NCBI GenBank assembly: GCA_965229625.1
Contig: CBDDJJ010000002.1
Span: forward strand, 1,240,001 to 1,304,000
Reading direction: 5' to 3'
Source of the DNA: JANQIO01 sp965229625
GTDB lineage: Bacteria; Pseudomonadota; Gammaproteobacteria; Pseudomonadales; Halieaceae
DNA: 64,000 bases
Positions 9,357-17,710 of this stretch are shown here, in pieces. Numbering within the stretch: position 1 is the stretch's first letter; every line of letters begins with the position of its first letter. Both the position numbers and the translations under genes were made by a program. The notes under the pieces were generated by a model. That model searched no databases and had not been told where the DNA came from. It saw only the letters and a list, made by a program, of their open reading frames with translations.

Positions 9357-9863
9357 ATGCGCTTCACCCACTGGCTGGCCGTGCTGGCTTCGGCAATTGC
9401 CCTGGCACTGCCCACGCAGGCTGAGACCATTCCCACTGGTCAGCCGGCGCCCCCCGTGGTGCTGCCCAGCCTGACGGAACAGGGCAAGACCTATGACCTG
9501 GCCGCCATGCGCGGCCAGGTGGTGTACGTGGATTTCTGGGCCTCCTGGTGCGGGCCCTGCCGGGTGTCCTTCCCGATCATCGACGAGATCTACGGCGAAT
9601 TCAGCAGCCGCGGCTTCCAGGTGCTGGCCATCAACGTCGATGAATACCCGGAAGACGCCATGGAGTTTCTGGCCGAGTTGCCAGTCAGCTACCCGGTAGT
9701 GCGCGATGCCGAGGGCAAGGCGCCGGGCGATTTCGGCATCCTCGGCATGCCGACAGGCTTCCTGATCGACCAGCAGGGCACGGTCCGCAAAATTCACCAG
9801 GGTTTTCGCAAGAGCGACGCCGAATGGCTGCGCGCTGAAATCCTCAAACTGCTGGAATCCTGA
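9357..9863 (+). CDS. TlpA/ResA-like periplasmic thiol-disulfide oxidoreductase
   Basis: This is a 168-residue thioredoxin-fold protein with a signal peptide (cleavage near LPTQA, residue 22) and active site WASWCGPC (Cys65, Cys68). The cis-proline region is GILGMPTGFLID. Family members reduce disulfides on periplasmic proteins, often apocytochromes or copper proteins. Lying 2 bases after a CXXCH/copper-type protein and 3 bases before DUF4266, it most likely services a partner in this cluster. The ATG follows GGAAGTAGAGAGGTAA, giving a usable ribosome site within the previous gene end. Confidence 0.85.
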   Translation: MRFTHWLAVLASAIALALPTQAETIPTGQPAPPVVLPSLTEQGKTYDLAAMRGQVVYVDFWASWCGPCRVSFPIIDEIYGEFSSRGFQVLAINVDEYPEDAMEFLAELPVSYPVVRDAEGKAPGDFGILGMPTGFLIDQQGTVRKIHQGFRKSDAEWLRAEILKLLES

Positions 9864-9866
9864 CCC

Positions 9867-10079
9867 ATGCGCCGGCTGTTGATTGCCTTCGCACTGGTTT
9901 CGCTGGCAGGCTGTGCCAGCGAACCGGTCCAGCCCTGGGAGCGCGGCACCCTGGCCAAAAGCGAGATGCAGTGGGCACCGGACCCGCTGGAAGCCGTGCT
10001 GCGCGACCACATCTACTTCAGCAAGGAAGCATCCACCGGCGGCGGGGGCGCGGCCGGGGGTGGCTGCGGCTGTAACTGA
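9867..10079 (+). CDS. DUF4266 small lipoprotein
   Basis: This is a 70-residue lipoprotein. The lipobox is LAGC with Cys16, and the mature part has the DUF4266 signature PWERGTLAKSEM, DPLEAVLRDHIYFSKE and a Gly-rich tail ending GGCGCN with two cysteines. DUF4266 genes regularly sit directly before DUF3570 genes, as here, where TGA and ATG overlap at 10077-10081. No biochemical function is established. The invariant C-terminal cysteines suggest metal binding or a thiol substrate for the adjacent TlpA-like protein; that is inference. Confidence 0.85.
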   Translation: MRRLLIAFALVSLAGCASEPVQPWERGTLAKSEMQWAPDPLEAVLRDHIYFSKEASTGGGGAAGGGCGCN

Positions 10080-11236
10080 TGGCGGGCCGGGAGACACATC
10101 CCAGCCTGCTTGCCCTCACCTCCAGCGCCCTGTTGCTGCCCGCCTACCAGCAGGCCAACGCCGACGCGCCGCCGGAATTCACCACCCTGGGCATGAGCTA
10201 CTCGCGCTACCAGGAAGACGACACCCAGGCCGGCCGAACCCTGGGCGGTGACTCCATCGAACGCTACGAGATCGATGTCGCCCAGTTCTACCTGCTCACG
10301 CCGGTCAGCGACGACTGGTCAGTTGCCCTGGATGTGCAGTGGGAAGACATGTCCGGCGCCTCGCCCTGGTTTGTGGGCCTGGATGCCGACGGCGGCTCGC
10401 GGGTGTTCATGAGCGGCGCCTCTATTGAAGACACGCGCACTACCGTGAGCGTCAACACCCGCTACTACTATGACCGCGGTAACGCCGGCTTCACCTATAC
10501 CCGCTCGGACGAAGACGACTACGAGTCCGACGCCGTGGCTTTCGATACGGCCTACAACAGCGCCGATGGGCTCACCACCTGGTCGGCGGCGGTGAGCGCC
10601 TCTTTTGACGATATCGAGCCCACCCAGGGTGTTACCCCCACCAACACCCTGGAAGACAGCAAGGACGTCTACGGCGGCTACCTGGGTGTAAGCCGCATTA
10701 TCAGCAAGCGCGCGATCCTGCGCTTCGGCCTGAGCTACACCTACCGCAACGGTTTCCTGACAGACCCCTACAAGCTGCAGGACAGCCGCCCGGGCACCCG
10801 CAAGGAGTGGGCGGTCTCCAGCGGCTACCGGCACTTCTTCACCGGCCCCAATGCTGCCCTGCACGTGGACTACCGCTACTTCGACGACGACTGGGGCATC
10901 GCCTCCCACACGGTCGACCTGGCCTGGTGGCAGAACCTGGGCCGCAAGACCCAGCTGGTCCCCTTCCTGCGCTACTACACCCAGGATGAGGCCGACTTCT
11001 TTTCCAATACCCCGGATTTCAGCGAACGCTATTTTGCCGACGACTACCGGCTGTCGGCCTTTGGCGGCATCACCACCGGCCTGCGCGTGCGCCACACGGT
11101 GGGCAACTGGACGCTCAACGCCACCGGCGAGCGCTACACCACCAGCGAGGACTTCGGCATATACAGCGGTGACGAATCCCCGGCGCTGGTGAAGTACTGG
11201 CGCTACTCCATCGGCTTCGATTACAGCTTCCGCTAG
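10079..11236 (+). CDS. DUF3570 outer-membrane beta-barrel-like protein
   Basis: This 385-residue protein has a weak N-terminal export signal (ALTSSALLLPAYQQANA) and alternating aromatic/polar strands ending YSIGFDYSFR. That terminal phenylalanine-rich strand is typical of outer-membrane beta-barrels. It matches the DUF3570 family pattern (YQEDD, ISGASP-like segment, repeated YYDRG and YRYF strands). The start ATG overlaps the DUF4266 stop. DUF4266, DUF3570, ApbE and a thioredoxin recur together in proteobacteria, suggesting one unit at the cell envelope. The signal peptide is poor, with an RE pair early, so the true start could be slightly different. Confidence 0.8.
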   Translation: MAGRETHPSLLALTSSALLLPAYQQANADAPPEFTTLGMSYSRYQEDDTQAGRTLGGDSIERYEIDVAQFYLLTPVSDDWSVALDVQWEDMSGASPWFVGLDADGGSRVFMSGASIEDTRTTVSVNTRYYYDRGNAGFTYTRSDEDDYESDAVAFDTAYNSADGLTTWSAAVSASFDDIEPTQGVTPTNTLEDSKDVYGGYLGVSRIISKRAILRFGLSYTYRNGFLTDPYKLQDSRPGTRKEWAVSSGYRHFFTGPNAALHVDYRYFDDDWGIASHTVDLAWWQNLGRKTQLVPFLRYYTQDEADFFSNTPDFSERYFADDYRLSAFGGITTGLRVRHTVGNWTLNATGERYTTSEDFGIYSGDESPALVKYWRYSIGFDYSFR

Positions 11237-11246
11237 TGGGGCAGTA

Positions 11247-12155
11247 ATGCTGGAACACCACTTCACCGCCATGGCGGGGCCCTGCCGCCTGCGCCTGTAC
11301 GGTGAGGACCAACGGCTGGCCGAAGCCGCGGCACTGGCCGAAGCGGAAGTGCGGCGTCTGGAGGCAAAGTACAGCCGCTACCTGGAAGATTCCCTGACCA
11401 GTCGCATCAACCGCGCCGCCGGCAGTGGCCAACCGGTGGCCATCGATGCGGAAACCGCCGGCCTGCTGCACTATGCCGAAACCGCCTGGCGTGAGAGCGG
11501 CGGCCTGTTTGATCTCACCTCCGGCATCCTGCGCCGGGCCTGGGATTTCAAAGCCGGCGTGTTGCCGGAACGCAGCGCCGTGGAGGCGCTGTTGCCGAAG
11601 GTCGGCTGGGACAAGCTGCGCTGGGATGCGGGCTGCGCGGAGCTGACCGAGGCGGGCATGGAACTGGACTTCGGCGGCTGCGTGAAAGAGTACGCCTGCG
11701 ACAGCGCCGCCACCGCGCTGCGCCAGGCCGGCGTGGAGGCCGCGCTGGTGGACCTGGCGGGGGATATGGCCATGTTTGGCACCCCGCCCGGCGAGTCAGC
11801 CTGGGATATCGGCATTCGCCACCCGCGTCACCACCAGCAGGCCATTGCCCACATCGCGCTGGCCGGTGGTGCCCTGGCTTCCAGTGGCGACTACGCTCGC
11901 TGCATCACCCTGGAGGGGAAAACCTACGGGCATATTCTCAACCCGGTCACCGGTTGGCCGGTGGCGGGCCTGGTGGCCGTCAGCGTGAGTGCCGGCCAAT
12001 GCCTGGTCGCCGGCAGCACCGCGACCATCGCCATGTTGAAACCGGCGCGGGAAGCCCTCGCCTGGCTCGAGGCGCTGGGCCTGCCCTGGCTGGCAGTGGA
12101 TGCAGCGCTTAACTGTCACGGCAGCATCGCCGATGGGTATACTGCGCGGCCATGA
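11247..12155 (+). CDS. apbE: FAD:protein FMN transferase, ApbE family
   Basis: This is a 302-residue ApbE-fold protein. It shows KYSRYLEDSLTSRINR, the flavin-site segment LDFGGCVKEYACD (family DxGGxxKGY), DLAGDMAMFG, ASSGDYAR and HILNPVTGWP, the last close to the family HIxDPxTG metal/FAD motif but with Asn for Asp. ApbE transfers FMN covalently to Thr/Ser on exported respiratory proteins such as NqrC/RnfG. No signal peptide or lipobox is visible, so it may act in the cytoplasm or be anchored differently. It is the fifth gene of the TlpA-DUF4266-DUF3570 cluster and overlaps the next start by 4 bases. A flavinylation target is not evident in the window. Confidence 0.85.
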   Translation: MLEHHFTAMAGPCRLRLYGEDQRLAEAAALAEAEVRRLEAKYSRYLEDSLTSRINRAAGSGQPVAIDAETAGLLHYAETAWRESGGLFDLTSGILRRAWDFKAGVLPERSAVEALLPKVGWDKLRWDAGCAELTEAGMELDFGGCVKEYACDSAATALRQAGVEAALVDLAGDMAMFGTPPGESAWDIGIRHPRHHQQAIAHIALAGGALASSGDYARCITLEGKTYGHILNPVTGWPVAGLVAVSVSAGQCLVAGSTATIAMLKPAREALAWLEALGLPWLAVDAALNCHGSIADGYTARP

Positions 12156-12865
12156 AAATACTGCTGATGCAAATACGCCACCTGCCGTCGGTGCGCGAGG
12201 AGGAGTACCAGAGCTTCCTGAGCTACTGCGGTCTCGCGCCCGACGAGCTGGACATACTCAACGTGTTCGATACGCCGCGCTTTGGCCCCGAGGTACTCAA
12301 GGGCTACGACGCCCTGTTGGTGGGCGGCGCCAGTGAGGCCAGCGTACTGGAGCCTGAAACCTATACCGCCGTGCCCTACTGCATCGACCTGCTGCGGCAT
12401 ACCCTCGACAATGAGCTACCGGTGTTTGCCTCCTGCTTTGGCTTCCAGCTCGCGGTGCTGGCGCTGGGCGGCAACATCATCCGCGACGAGAAAGATTTCG
12501 AGATGGGCAGCATTCCCATTTCACTGCGGCCCGCCGCTGCGGATGACCTGCTGATGCACGACACACCGGACGGCTTCCACGCCATTGCAGTGCACCGGGA
12601 ACGCTCGGTGCACTGCCCCCCCGGGGCCACCGAGCTGGCTTTCACCGACAATTGCTCGCATGCCTTCAAGGTGGACGGGCGCCCGTTCTGGGCATTCCAG
12701 TTTCATCCGGAGGTGGACAAGGCGGTGCTGATTTCCCGGCTCACCACCTACAAGTCGGCCTACACCGAGGGTGACGACCAGCTGCAGCGGGTGCTCGACA
12801 GCGCCGTGGAAACACCGGAGTCCAATGCCCTGATGGGCAAGTTTGTCGACCGGGTATTGCGCTGA
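12152..12865 (+). CDS. Class I glutamine amidotransferase-like protein
   Basis: This 237-residue GATase1 protein has the nucleophile elbow FASCFGFQ (Cys95) and HP-E in FQFHPEVD (His185, Glu187), a complete catalytic triad. The family is related to GMP-synthase glutaminase domains but is stand-alone. It lacks a synthetase partner nearby and may hydrolyse a gamma-glutamyl compound instead. It is translationally coupled to apbE by an ATGA-type overlap, so it probably belongs to the same transcript, although a link to the envelope cluster is not obvious. Its stop abuts the convergent enoyl-CoA hydratase stop with no gap. Confidence 0.8.
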   Translation: MKILLMQIRHLPSVREEEYQSFLSYCGLAPDELDILNVFDTPRFGPEVLKGYDALLVGGASEASVLEPETYTAVPYCIDLLRHTLDNELPVFASCFGFQLAVLALGGNIIRDEKDFEMGSIPISLRPAAADDLLMHDTPDGFHAIAVHRERSVHCPPGATELAFTDNCSHAFKVDGRPFWAFQFHPEVDKAVLISRLTTYKSAYTEGDDQLQRVLDSAVETPESNALMGKFVDRVLR

Positions 12866-13624
12866 CTACTTGCCGGTAAACTGCGGCGCGCGCTTTTCGC
12901 GTTGAGCCTGGAAGCCCTCCTGCAGGTCTTCGGAGTCAGCGCAGCGCTGTGACAGTGCCATCGCCCTGTCCCTGTCGATACCGCCGGCAGCCGCCTGCTG
13001 CAATATGTCCTTCATCGCCTGCACCGCCAGCGGTGCCAGCCCGGCGATGCGGTCGGCCATCGCGTCACAGCGTTCCTGCAACGCCTCGCGCGGCACGAGC
13101 TGGTCCAGGAATCCCATTGCCAGCATGGCCTCGGCGTCAAATTCCTCGGCGGCGACCAACAGCCGCTTGGCAAGGTTCACCCCGAGCCGTTCCACGAAAC
13201 GATTGATGCCACTCAGGGGATAGCACAGGCCGATCTGCGCTGCCGGCACCCGCAGCCGGGAGCCCTCCACGCCGAGGCGGAAGTCACAGCTTAGCGCCAG
13301 CTCCACGCCACCGCCGAACACGTTGCCGTTCAGTGCACAGATGGTGGGCACCCGCAGGGCGGCCAGCCGGTCCGTGGTCTGCTGGAAGAAGTCACCGCTG
13401 ATCTTGCCGGCGCCCAGCTCATTGAGGGCGGCCCCCGCGCAGAAGGTCTTGTCGCCGCTGCCGGTAACCACCAACACGCGGGTGTCGGGGTCGGCCTCCA
13501 CGGTTTCCAGGTGGGCTTGCAGGGCGGTGAGCTCATCGCCACCCAGGGCGTTGTGGCGCTCGGGCTTGTTGAGCACGATGCGAGCCACGTGGCCGGTCTT
13601 TTGGTAAAGGATCGTCGCAGTCAT
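12866..13624 (-). CDS. Enoyl-CoA hydratase/isomerase family protein
   Basis: This is a 252-residue crotonase-fold protein. IVLNKPERHNAL and FCAGAALNEL form the CoA pocket; NGNVFGGGVELALSCDFRL carries the oxyanion-hole Gly and helix. The usual hydratase glutamates are not both present (FGGGVELAL; PLSGINRF in the second position), so the reaction could be hydratase, isomerase or hydrolase. I chose ATG 13622-13624 because homology begins there. The frame is open further upstream but overlaps the tag promoter region. It diverges from tag, and the short gap holds both promoters. Confidence 0.85.
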   Translation of the reverse strand: MTATILYQKTGHVARIVLNKPERHNALGGDELTALQAHLETVEADPDTRVLVVTGSGDKTFCAGAALNELGAGKISGDFFQQTTDRLAALRVPTICALNGNVFGGGVELALSCDFRLGVEGSRLRVPAAQIGLCYPLSGINRFVERLGVNLAKRLLVAAEEFDAEAMLAMGFLDQLVPREALQERCDAMADRIAGLAPLAVQAMKDILQQAAAGGIDRDRAMALSQRCADSEDLQEGFQAQREKRAPQFTGK

Positions 13625-13667
13625 GGCCGCAGATAATATACTCAACCGGCGCAAATAGGAGACCGTG

Positions 13668-14243
13668 ATGGTAAACCGCTGTGACTGGTGCGGGGATGAT
13701 CCGCTGTACGTCGAATACCATGACACCGAATGGGGGGTACCCCTGTACGATGACGACGCCCTGTTCGAGTTCCTGCTGCTGGAAGGCGCCCAGGCCGGGC
13801 TGGCCTGGATTACGGTGCTGCGCAAGCGCGAGGGCTACCGGGCGGTGTTCGATGGTTTCAACTCGGAGAAAATTGCACGCTACACCGACCGCAAGCTGGA
13901 CAAGATCCTCCGGGACCCACGCATCATCCGCAATCGCCTGAAGGTATACAGCGCGCGCCAGAATGCCCGGGCCTTCCTGCAGGTGCAGGAGGAGGTAGGC
14001 AGCTTCTCGGACTACATGTGGCAATTCGTGGACGGCATGCCGATCCAGAATAGCTGGCGCAGCATCAAAGAAGTGCCGGCCTCCACGCCCCTGTCCGACA
14101 CCATCAGCAAGGATCTCAAGCAGCGCGGCTTCAACTTTGTCGGCTCCACCATCGTCTATGCCCACATGCAGGCCACCGGCATGGTCAATGACCACCTGGT
14201 GAGCTGCTTTCGCTACGAGGAGTGTAAGGCGCTGGCCCGCTAA
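13668..14243 (+). CDS. tag: DNA-3-methyladenine glycosylase I
   Basis: This base-excision enzyme removes 3-methyladenine from alkylated DNA. The 191-residue length is normal. Signature residues are present: Cys5 and His18 (RCDWCGDDPLYVEYHDTEWG) and the C-terminal HLVSC pair for the zinc site, with catalytic Glu39 in LLLEGAQAGLAW. ATG 13668 is preceded by an in-frame GTG (13665) and by TAGGAGACC, a good ribosome site; family alignment favours the ATG (MVNRCDWC). Confidence 0.93.
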   Translation: MVNRCDWCGDDPLYVEYHDTEWGVPLYDDDALFEFLLLEGAQAGLAWITVLRKREGYRAVFDGFNSEKIARYTDRKLDKILRDPRIIRNRLKVYSARQNARAFLQVQEEVGSFSDYMWQFVDGMPIQNSWRSIKEVPASTPLSDTISKDLKQRGFNFVGSTIVYAHMQATGMVNDHLVSCFRYEECKALAR

Positions 14244-14546
14244 CAGCAGTCGAGCAGCGCACCCAGCGGCGCTTTTACCCGCCTGTTCACGGGCCAGCTT
14301 CGAACTACCAGAACCGCCCGGCCACCAGGGCGGAGCCGTACCACACCTCCCGAAGGCCGGCTTTATCTCACATAACTCCCTGTTTTTAATGAAGAAACCG
14401 AATGGTCAGAAAAGGGTCAAGCGGGAGTCAAGCCATGCCGGGTGCCGCCGGGCAGACTTCGCGCTGCCTGGTGGCAATCCCGCCGCCAGCACTCAGGCAG
14501 CAGCCTGCGCCAAAAGCGGCGCGTAGAGCACTGAAGGTGGCACAAC
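14244..14546. other. Gene-free stretch after tag
   Basis: These 303 bases are GC-rich, with several short self-complementary runs (for example CGCCCGGCCACCAGGGCGG), but I see no convincing ORF, RNA gene or U-tract terminator. The last part presumably holds the promoter of the lipoprotein gene at 14547. Confidence 0.4.
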
Positions 14547-15401
14547 ATGAGATCACATACATTTGCGGTAACAAACTGGTCCAGGGGCCTGAAGCCACTG
14601 ATCAGGCCTGCGTTATTGCTGTTGCTAATGACGGCACTGTGCGCCTGTGGCGGCACCAGCCTCAGGAAGGAACCAATCCCGATGCCAATCTCTGAACCGG
14701 TCGGCTCGTCCCAGGATGAACACCTGAGTGCCAGCATCGATTACATCATCGTCCGCGACGGGCCGGGGAGCTGGGCAAACAATGCCGACTGGGACCAGTA
14801 CCGGCTAACGGTGCACAACCTTGGATCAACCGCCATCCAGATCGAACGTATCGTTGTCGTCGACGCCTTCGACACAGCGATAGCACCGGAGAATTCTCGC
14901 AAAGACCTGGTCCGTGGCAGCCGCGAAGCCCGTCGCCGCCATGCTGCAGCCGATATCGATATCAAATCCGGAGCGGCTGCGCCGACCCTCGTTGGCACAG
15001 GCGCTGCGACTACTGCGCTGGGTGTTGGTACTGTGTCAGCAGCCAGTTCCGGCGCCCTGGTATCCGGCGGCCTGGCGTCTGGCGGCACGGCTTCACTTGC
15101 CGGGGCCAGCGCCGTTGCCTCGGGCCTGCTGGTACTGGGCCCGGCACTGGTCGCGACCGGCGTGGTTCGCGGTATCAACAACAAAAAAGTTGATGATCAC
15201 ATTAAAGATAGCGCCGCCACCTTACCCCTGGACGTCGGGACACAAGAAAGCGTCCTTCTAGACGTGTATTTCCCTATTGTTCCGGTACCCGTGAAACTGG
15301 TGGTCGTGTATCGGTGCGCGGATGCGTTGCGGCAGGTGGTCATCGATATCTCTATTGCACCCGGCGATCCGGATATTCATTCGCTGGCGCTGGCCCGCTA
15401 G
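14547..15401 (+). CDS. Uncharacterised lipoprotein with Gly/Ala hydrophobic core
   Basis: This is a 284-residue protein of unknown family. Its long N-terminal signal segment has a hydrophobic stretch and lipobox LCAC (Cys34), so it is probably a lipoprotein. Residues about 45-125 form a mixed beta region (YRLTVHNLGSTAIQIERIVV). A long Gly/Ala/Ser/Thr-rich hydrophobic region at about 148-210 (GTGAATTALGVGTVSAASSG, GLASGGTASLAGASAVASGL) resembles a membrane-inserting glycine-zipper segment. It ends with a beta-rich tail (VLLDVYFPIVPVPVKLVVVY). The gene stands alone, upstream of the tandem TetR gene. No function can be assigned; a glycine-zipper envelope protein is one possibility. Confidence 0.6.
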   Translation: MRSHTFAVTNWSRGLKPLIRPALLLLLMTALCACGGTSLRKEPIPMPISEPVGSSQDEHLSASIDYIIVRDGPGSWANNADWDQYRLTVHNLGSTAIQIERIVVVDAFDTAIAPENSRKDLVRGSREARRRHAAADIDIKSGAAAPTLVGTGAATTALGVGTVSAASSGALVSGGLASGGTASLAGASAVASGLLVLGPALVATGVVRGINNKKVDDHIKDSAATLPLDVGTQESVLLDVYFPIVPVPVKLVVVYRCADALRQVVIDISIAPGDPDIHSLALAR

Positions 15402-15429
15402 CACAGAGCGGGGTATCATCCGCGGGTAG

Positions 15430-15457
15430 AAAAACATACTCTAGGGTAAAACCCTAG
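15430..15457 (+). promoter_or_regulatory. Candidate operator in front of the tandem TetR gene
   Basis: AAAAACATACTCTAGG followed by GTAAAA (15430-15451) matches 19 of 22 positions with the motif upstream of the LLM and acyl-CoA dehydrogenase operons. It overlaps a perfect palindrome CTAGGGT-AAA-ACCCTAG (15441-15457), the kind of site expected for TetR autoregulation. It lies about 70 bases before the GTG start. Confidence 0.5.
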
Positions 15458-15524
15458 AACAGCCGGTATTGCGCGCGACTTTCCGCGAGCCGCCGGCTGG
15501 TAACAGGGATCTGACCAGCTACCC

Positions 15525-16844
15525 GTGCCCAAAGACGACAAGACATCCCCTGCCAGCAGTGCCGGCTCGCCGTTCAATCGTACTGCCCAGCACGACGCCA
15601 AACGCGCCGCCATCCTCAGCCAGGCTGCGAAGCTGTTCAACGGCCGCGGTTCCCGCTCCACGACCTTGCTGGATATCGCCGAAGGCCTTGGGCTGACCAA
15701 AACCAGCCTGTACTACTACGTCAAAACCAAGGAAGAGCTGATCTACCAGTGCTACCTGGCGGCGCTGGACAGTATCATGGAGGGCCTGGATCGCATCGAG
15801 GCGGCCCACAGCACCGGGCTGGCACGGGTGCAGGCCATGGTGCGCTCCCACTTTATCGAGTGGCGCGAGGCCCAGGAGGGCAAGCGCGACCACCGGGCGG
15901 CGCTGCTGGAGATTGCCTCCCTGAAGGACCAGCACCGGGAAGACGTGGAACAGCGCTACATCGCCATGTTCCTGCGCCTGCGCCAGTACATTCGCGACGG
16001 CATCGCCGAGGGCAATATCCGCAACGTGGAAAGCACGGCGGCCACCCTGAGCCTGGTGGGCTCCATGCAGTGGTCCTTCAACTGGATGCGCACCGTGGAT
16101 ATGGCGAATTTCGACCGGATTGTCGACGACGCTGTCGACCTGGTCACCCATGGCATCGCCGCCCAGCCCTTCAGCTTTGGCGAGTTTGATTTTAGCGGCA
16201 GTATGACCGGCAGCGGCGGCAGTTTCGACCGGGCCGAGCAGAACCGGCTCAAGCAGGAGGCCTTTTTCAAGACCGGCACCTGGTTCTTCAACAAGCAGGG
16301 GTTTGTGGGCACCTCGCTGGACGAGATTGCCGAAACCCTGGATGTCACCAAGGGCGCCTTCTACTACCACATCAAGAACAAGGAAGACCTGCTCTATAGC
16401 TGCTACACCCGCTCGCTGGACATCTCGCGCCGCATCCACGATGCCGCCGAAAACCTGGAAACCGGCATGGACAAGGTGGAGTTCACCCTGCGGCGCACCT
16501 TCCATATTCAGAATTCGGACGAGGGGCCGCTGATCCGCTACAACTCCATCACCGCCCTGCCGATGCCGCGCCGCAAGGAAATCCTCGCGCTGACCGACAA
16601 GTCCCGCGACCGTTTCGGGCAGTTCATGCGCGACGGCATCGAGGATGGCAGCGTGCGCCCGATCAACGTGGAAGTGGCCCAGGAACTGATTTCCGGCGCC
16701 ATGAACGCGAGCATGGATTTGCCCCTGTGGCGCAAGGTGGAGGACGTGAACAGTGCCTCCACTGACTACTACCAGGTCTTTTTCAGCGGCCTTGCCGCGC
16801 ACCCCGGCGAAACCACCAGCCACAGCCCAGAAGGAAACCCCTGA
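15525..16844 (+). CDS. Tandem TetR/AcrR-type regulator with two DNA-binding domains
   Basis: This 439-residue protein has two complete TetR_N helix-turn-helix domains in one chain. The first, at about residues 25-77, includes STTLLDIAEGLGLTKTSLYYYVKTKEELI. The second, at about 241-298, includes GTSLDEIAETLDVTKGAFYYHIKNKEDLL. Each is followed by a helical ligand-type region, so the gene looks like an internal duplication of a whole TetR protein. The start is GTG (15525-15527); no nearer ATG fits. The thioesterase gene follows with one base between. TetR proteins of this kind commonly repress fatty-acid or acyl-CoA catabolic genes, and a likely operator lies upstream (15430) with related sites at 23499 and 34709. 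Confidence 0.85.
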   Translation: MPKDDKTSPASSAGSPFNRTAQHDAKRAAILSQAAKLFNGRGSRSTTLLDIAEGLGLTKTSLYYYVKTKEELIYQCYLAALDSIMEGLDRIEAAHSTGLARVQAMVRSHFIEWREAQEGKRDHRAALLEIASLKDQHREDVEQRYIAMFLRLRQYIRDGIAEGNIRNVESTAATLSLVGSMQWSFNWMRTVDMANFDRIVDDAVDLVTHGIAAQPFSFGEFDFSGSMTGSGGSFDRAEQNRLKQEAFFKTGTWFFNKQGFVGTSLDEIAETLDVTKGAFYYHIKNKEDLLYSCYTRSLDISRRIHDAAENLETGMDKVEFTLRRTFHIQNSDEGPLIRYNSITALPMPRRKEILALTDKSRDRFGQFMRDGIEDGSVRPINVEVAQELISGAMNASMDLPLWRKVEDVNSASTDYYQVFFSGLAAHPGETTSHSPEGNP

Positions 16845-16845
16845 G

Positions 16846-17706
16846 ATGGCCGACACCAGCGACCTGGAGGGCCTGTTGCGCAACCTCCAGGTGGAGGAAA
16901 TTGACACCTGTTTGTTCGTGGGCAAGAGCCCGCGGCTGCCGAAGCGTGTATTCGGCGGCCAGGTGCTGGCCCAGGCTCTCAACGCCGCGGTGCGCACGGT
17001 TGAGCAGGAAGATCGTCACCCCCACTCCATGCACGCCTACTTCCTGCGCCCAGGCGACCCCAGCCGCAAGATCGTCTATGAAGTAGACCCGATCCGCGAC
17101 GGCCGCAGTTTTACCACCCGCCGGGTGGTCGCCAAGCAGAACGGGCGCGCCATCTTCAATACTTCCATCTCCTTCCAGGTGGCGGAAGAAGGCCCCGCCC
17201 ACCAGTTCGAGATGCCAGACGCGCCGGACCCCGAGAGCCTGGAAAGTGACCACGATTACTGGGAGCGACTGGCGAAGGAAACCGGCGAGCTGAATATGGT
17301 GCGCAGCCACGCCATCGACCGCCGCAGCGTCAATCGCCGCGACATGATGAACCCGGCGGACGACATCCGCGCACCGGAAAACCAGGTCTGGTTCAGGGCA
17401 TCAGGTGACTTGCCCGACGACCCGCAGCTGCACCAGACATTGCTGGCCTACATGTCCGACATGACGCTGATCGGCGTGGCCCTGCACCCGCACCCCTACT
17501 CCACGCGCATGCCCAATATGCAGTTCGCCAGCCTCGACCACGCCATCTGGTTTCACCAGCCGCTGCGGGCGGACGAGTGGTTGCTGTACCAGCAGGACAG
17601 CCCGGCGGCCATGGCCGCGCGCGGTTTCTGTCGGGGGAGTTTCTATACCCGGGACGGGCGGCTGGTGGCGTCTACCACCCAGGAAGCATTGATTCGCCCG
17701 GTCTGA
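16846..17706 (+). CDS. tesB: Acyl-CoA thioesterase II
   Basis: This double-hotdog thioesterase, 286 residues, hydrolyses medium/long-chain acyl-CoA to free acid and CoA. Typical segments are RVFGGQVLAQALNAA, PHSMHAYFLRPGDP, DGRSFTTRRVVAKQNG in the first hotdog, and YMSDMTLIGVAL, SLDHAIWFHQP with DSPAAMAARGFCRG in the second; the catalytic Asp/Thr/Gln set appears present (SDMTL, ...STTQE). I place the start at ATG 16846, one base after the regulator stop. The frame is open further upstream, but that part overlaps the TetR gene. Co-transcription with the tandem TetR is likely. Confidence 0.9.
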   Translation: MADTSDLEGLLRNLQVEEIDTCLFVGKSPRLPKRVFGGQVLAQALNAAVRTVEQEDRHPHSMHAYFLRPGDPSRKIVYEVDPIRDGRSFTTRRVVAKQNGRAIFNTSISFQVAEEGPAHQFEMPDAPDPESLESDHDYWERLAKETGELNMVRSHAIDRRSVNRRDMMNPADDIRAPENQVWFRASGDLPDDPQLHQTLLAYMSDMTLIGVALHPHPYSTRMPNMQFASLDHAIWFHQPLRADEWLLYQQDSPAAMAARGFCRGSFYTRDGRLVASTTQEALIRPV

Positions 17707-17710
17707 GTGT

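Noticed and set aside
15519..16997. 492-codon minus frame opposite the tandem TetR gene
   Set aside because: The plus strand has two clear helix-turn-helix domains; the minus frame shows no family pattern.
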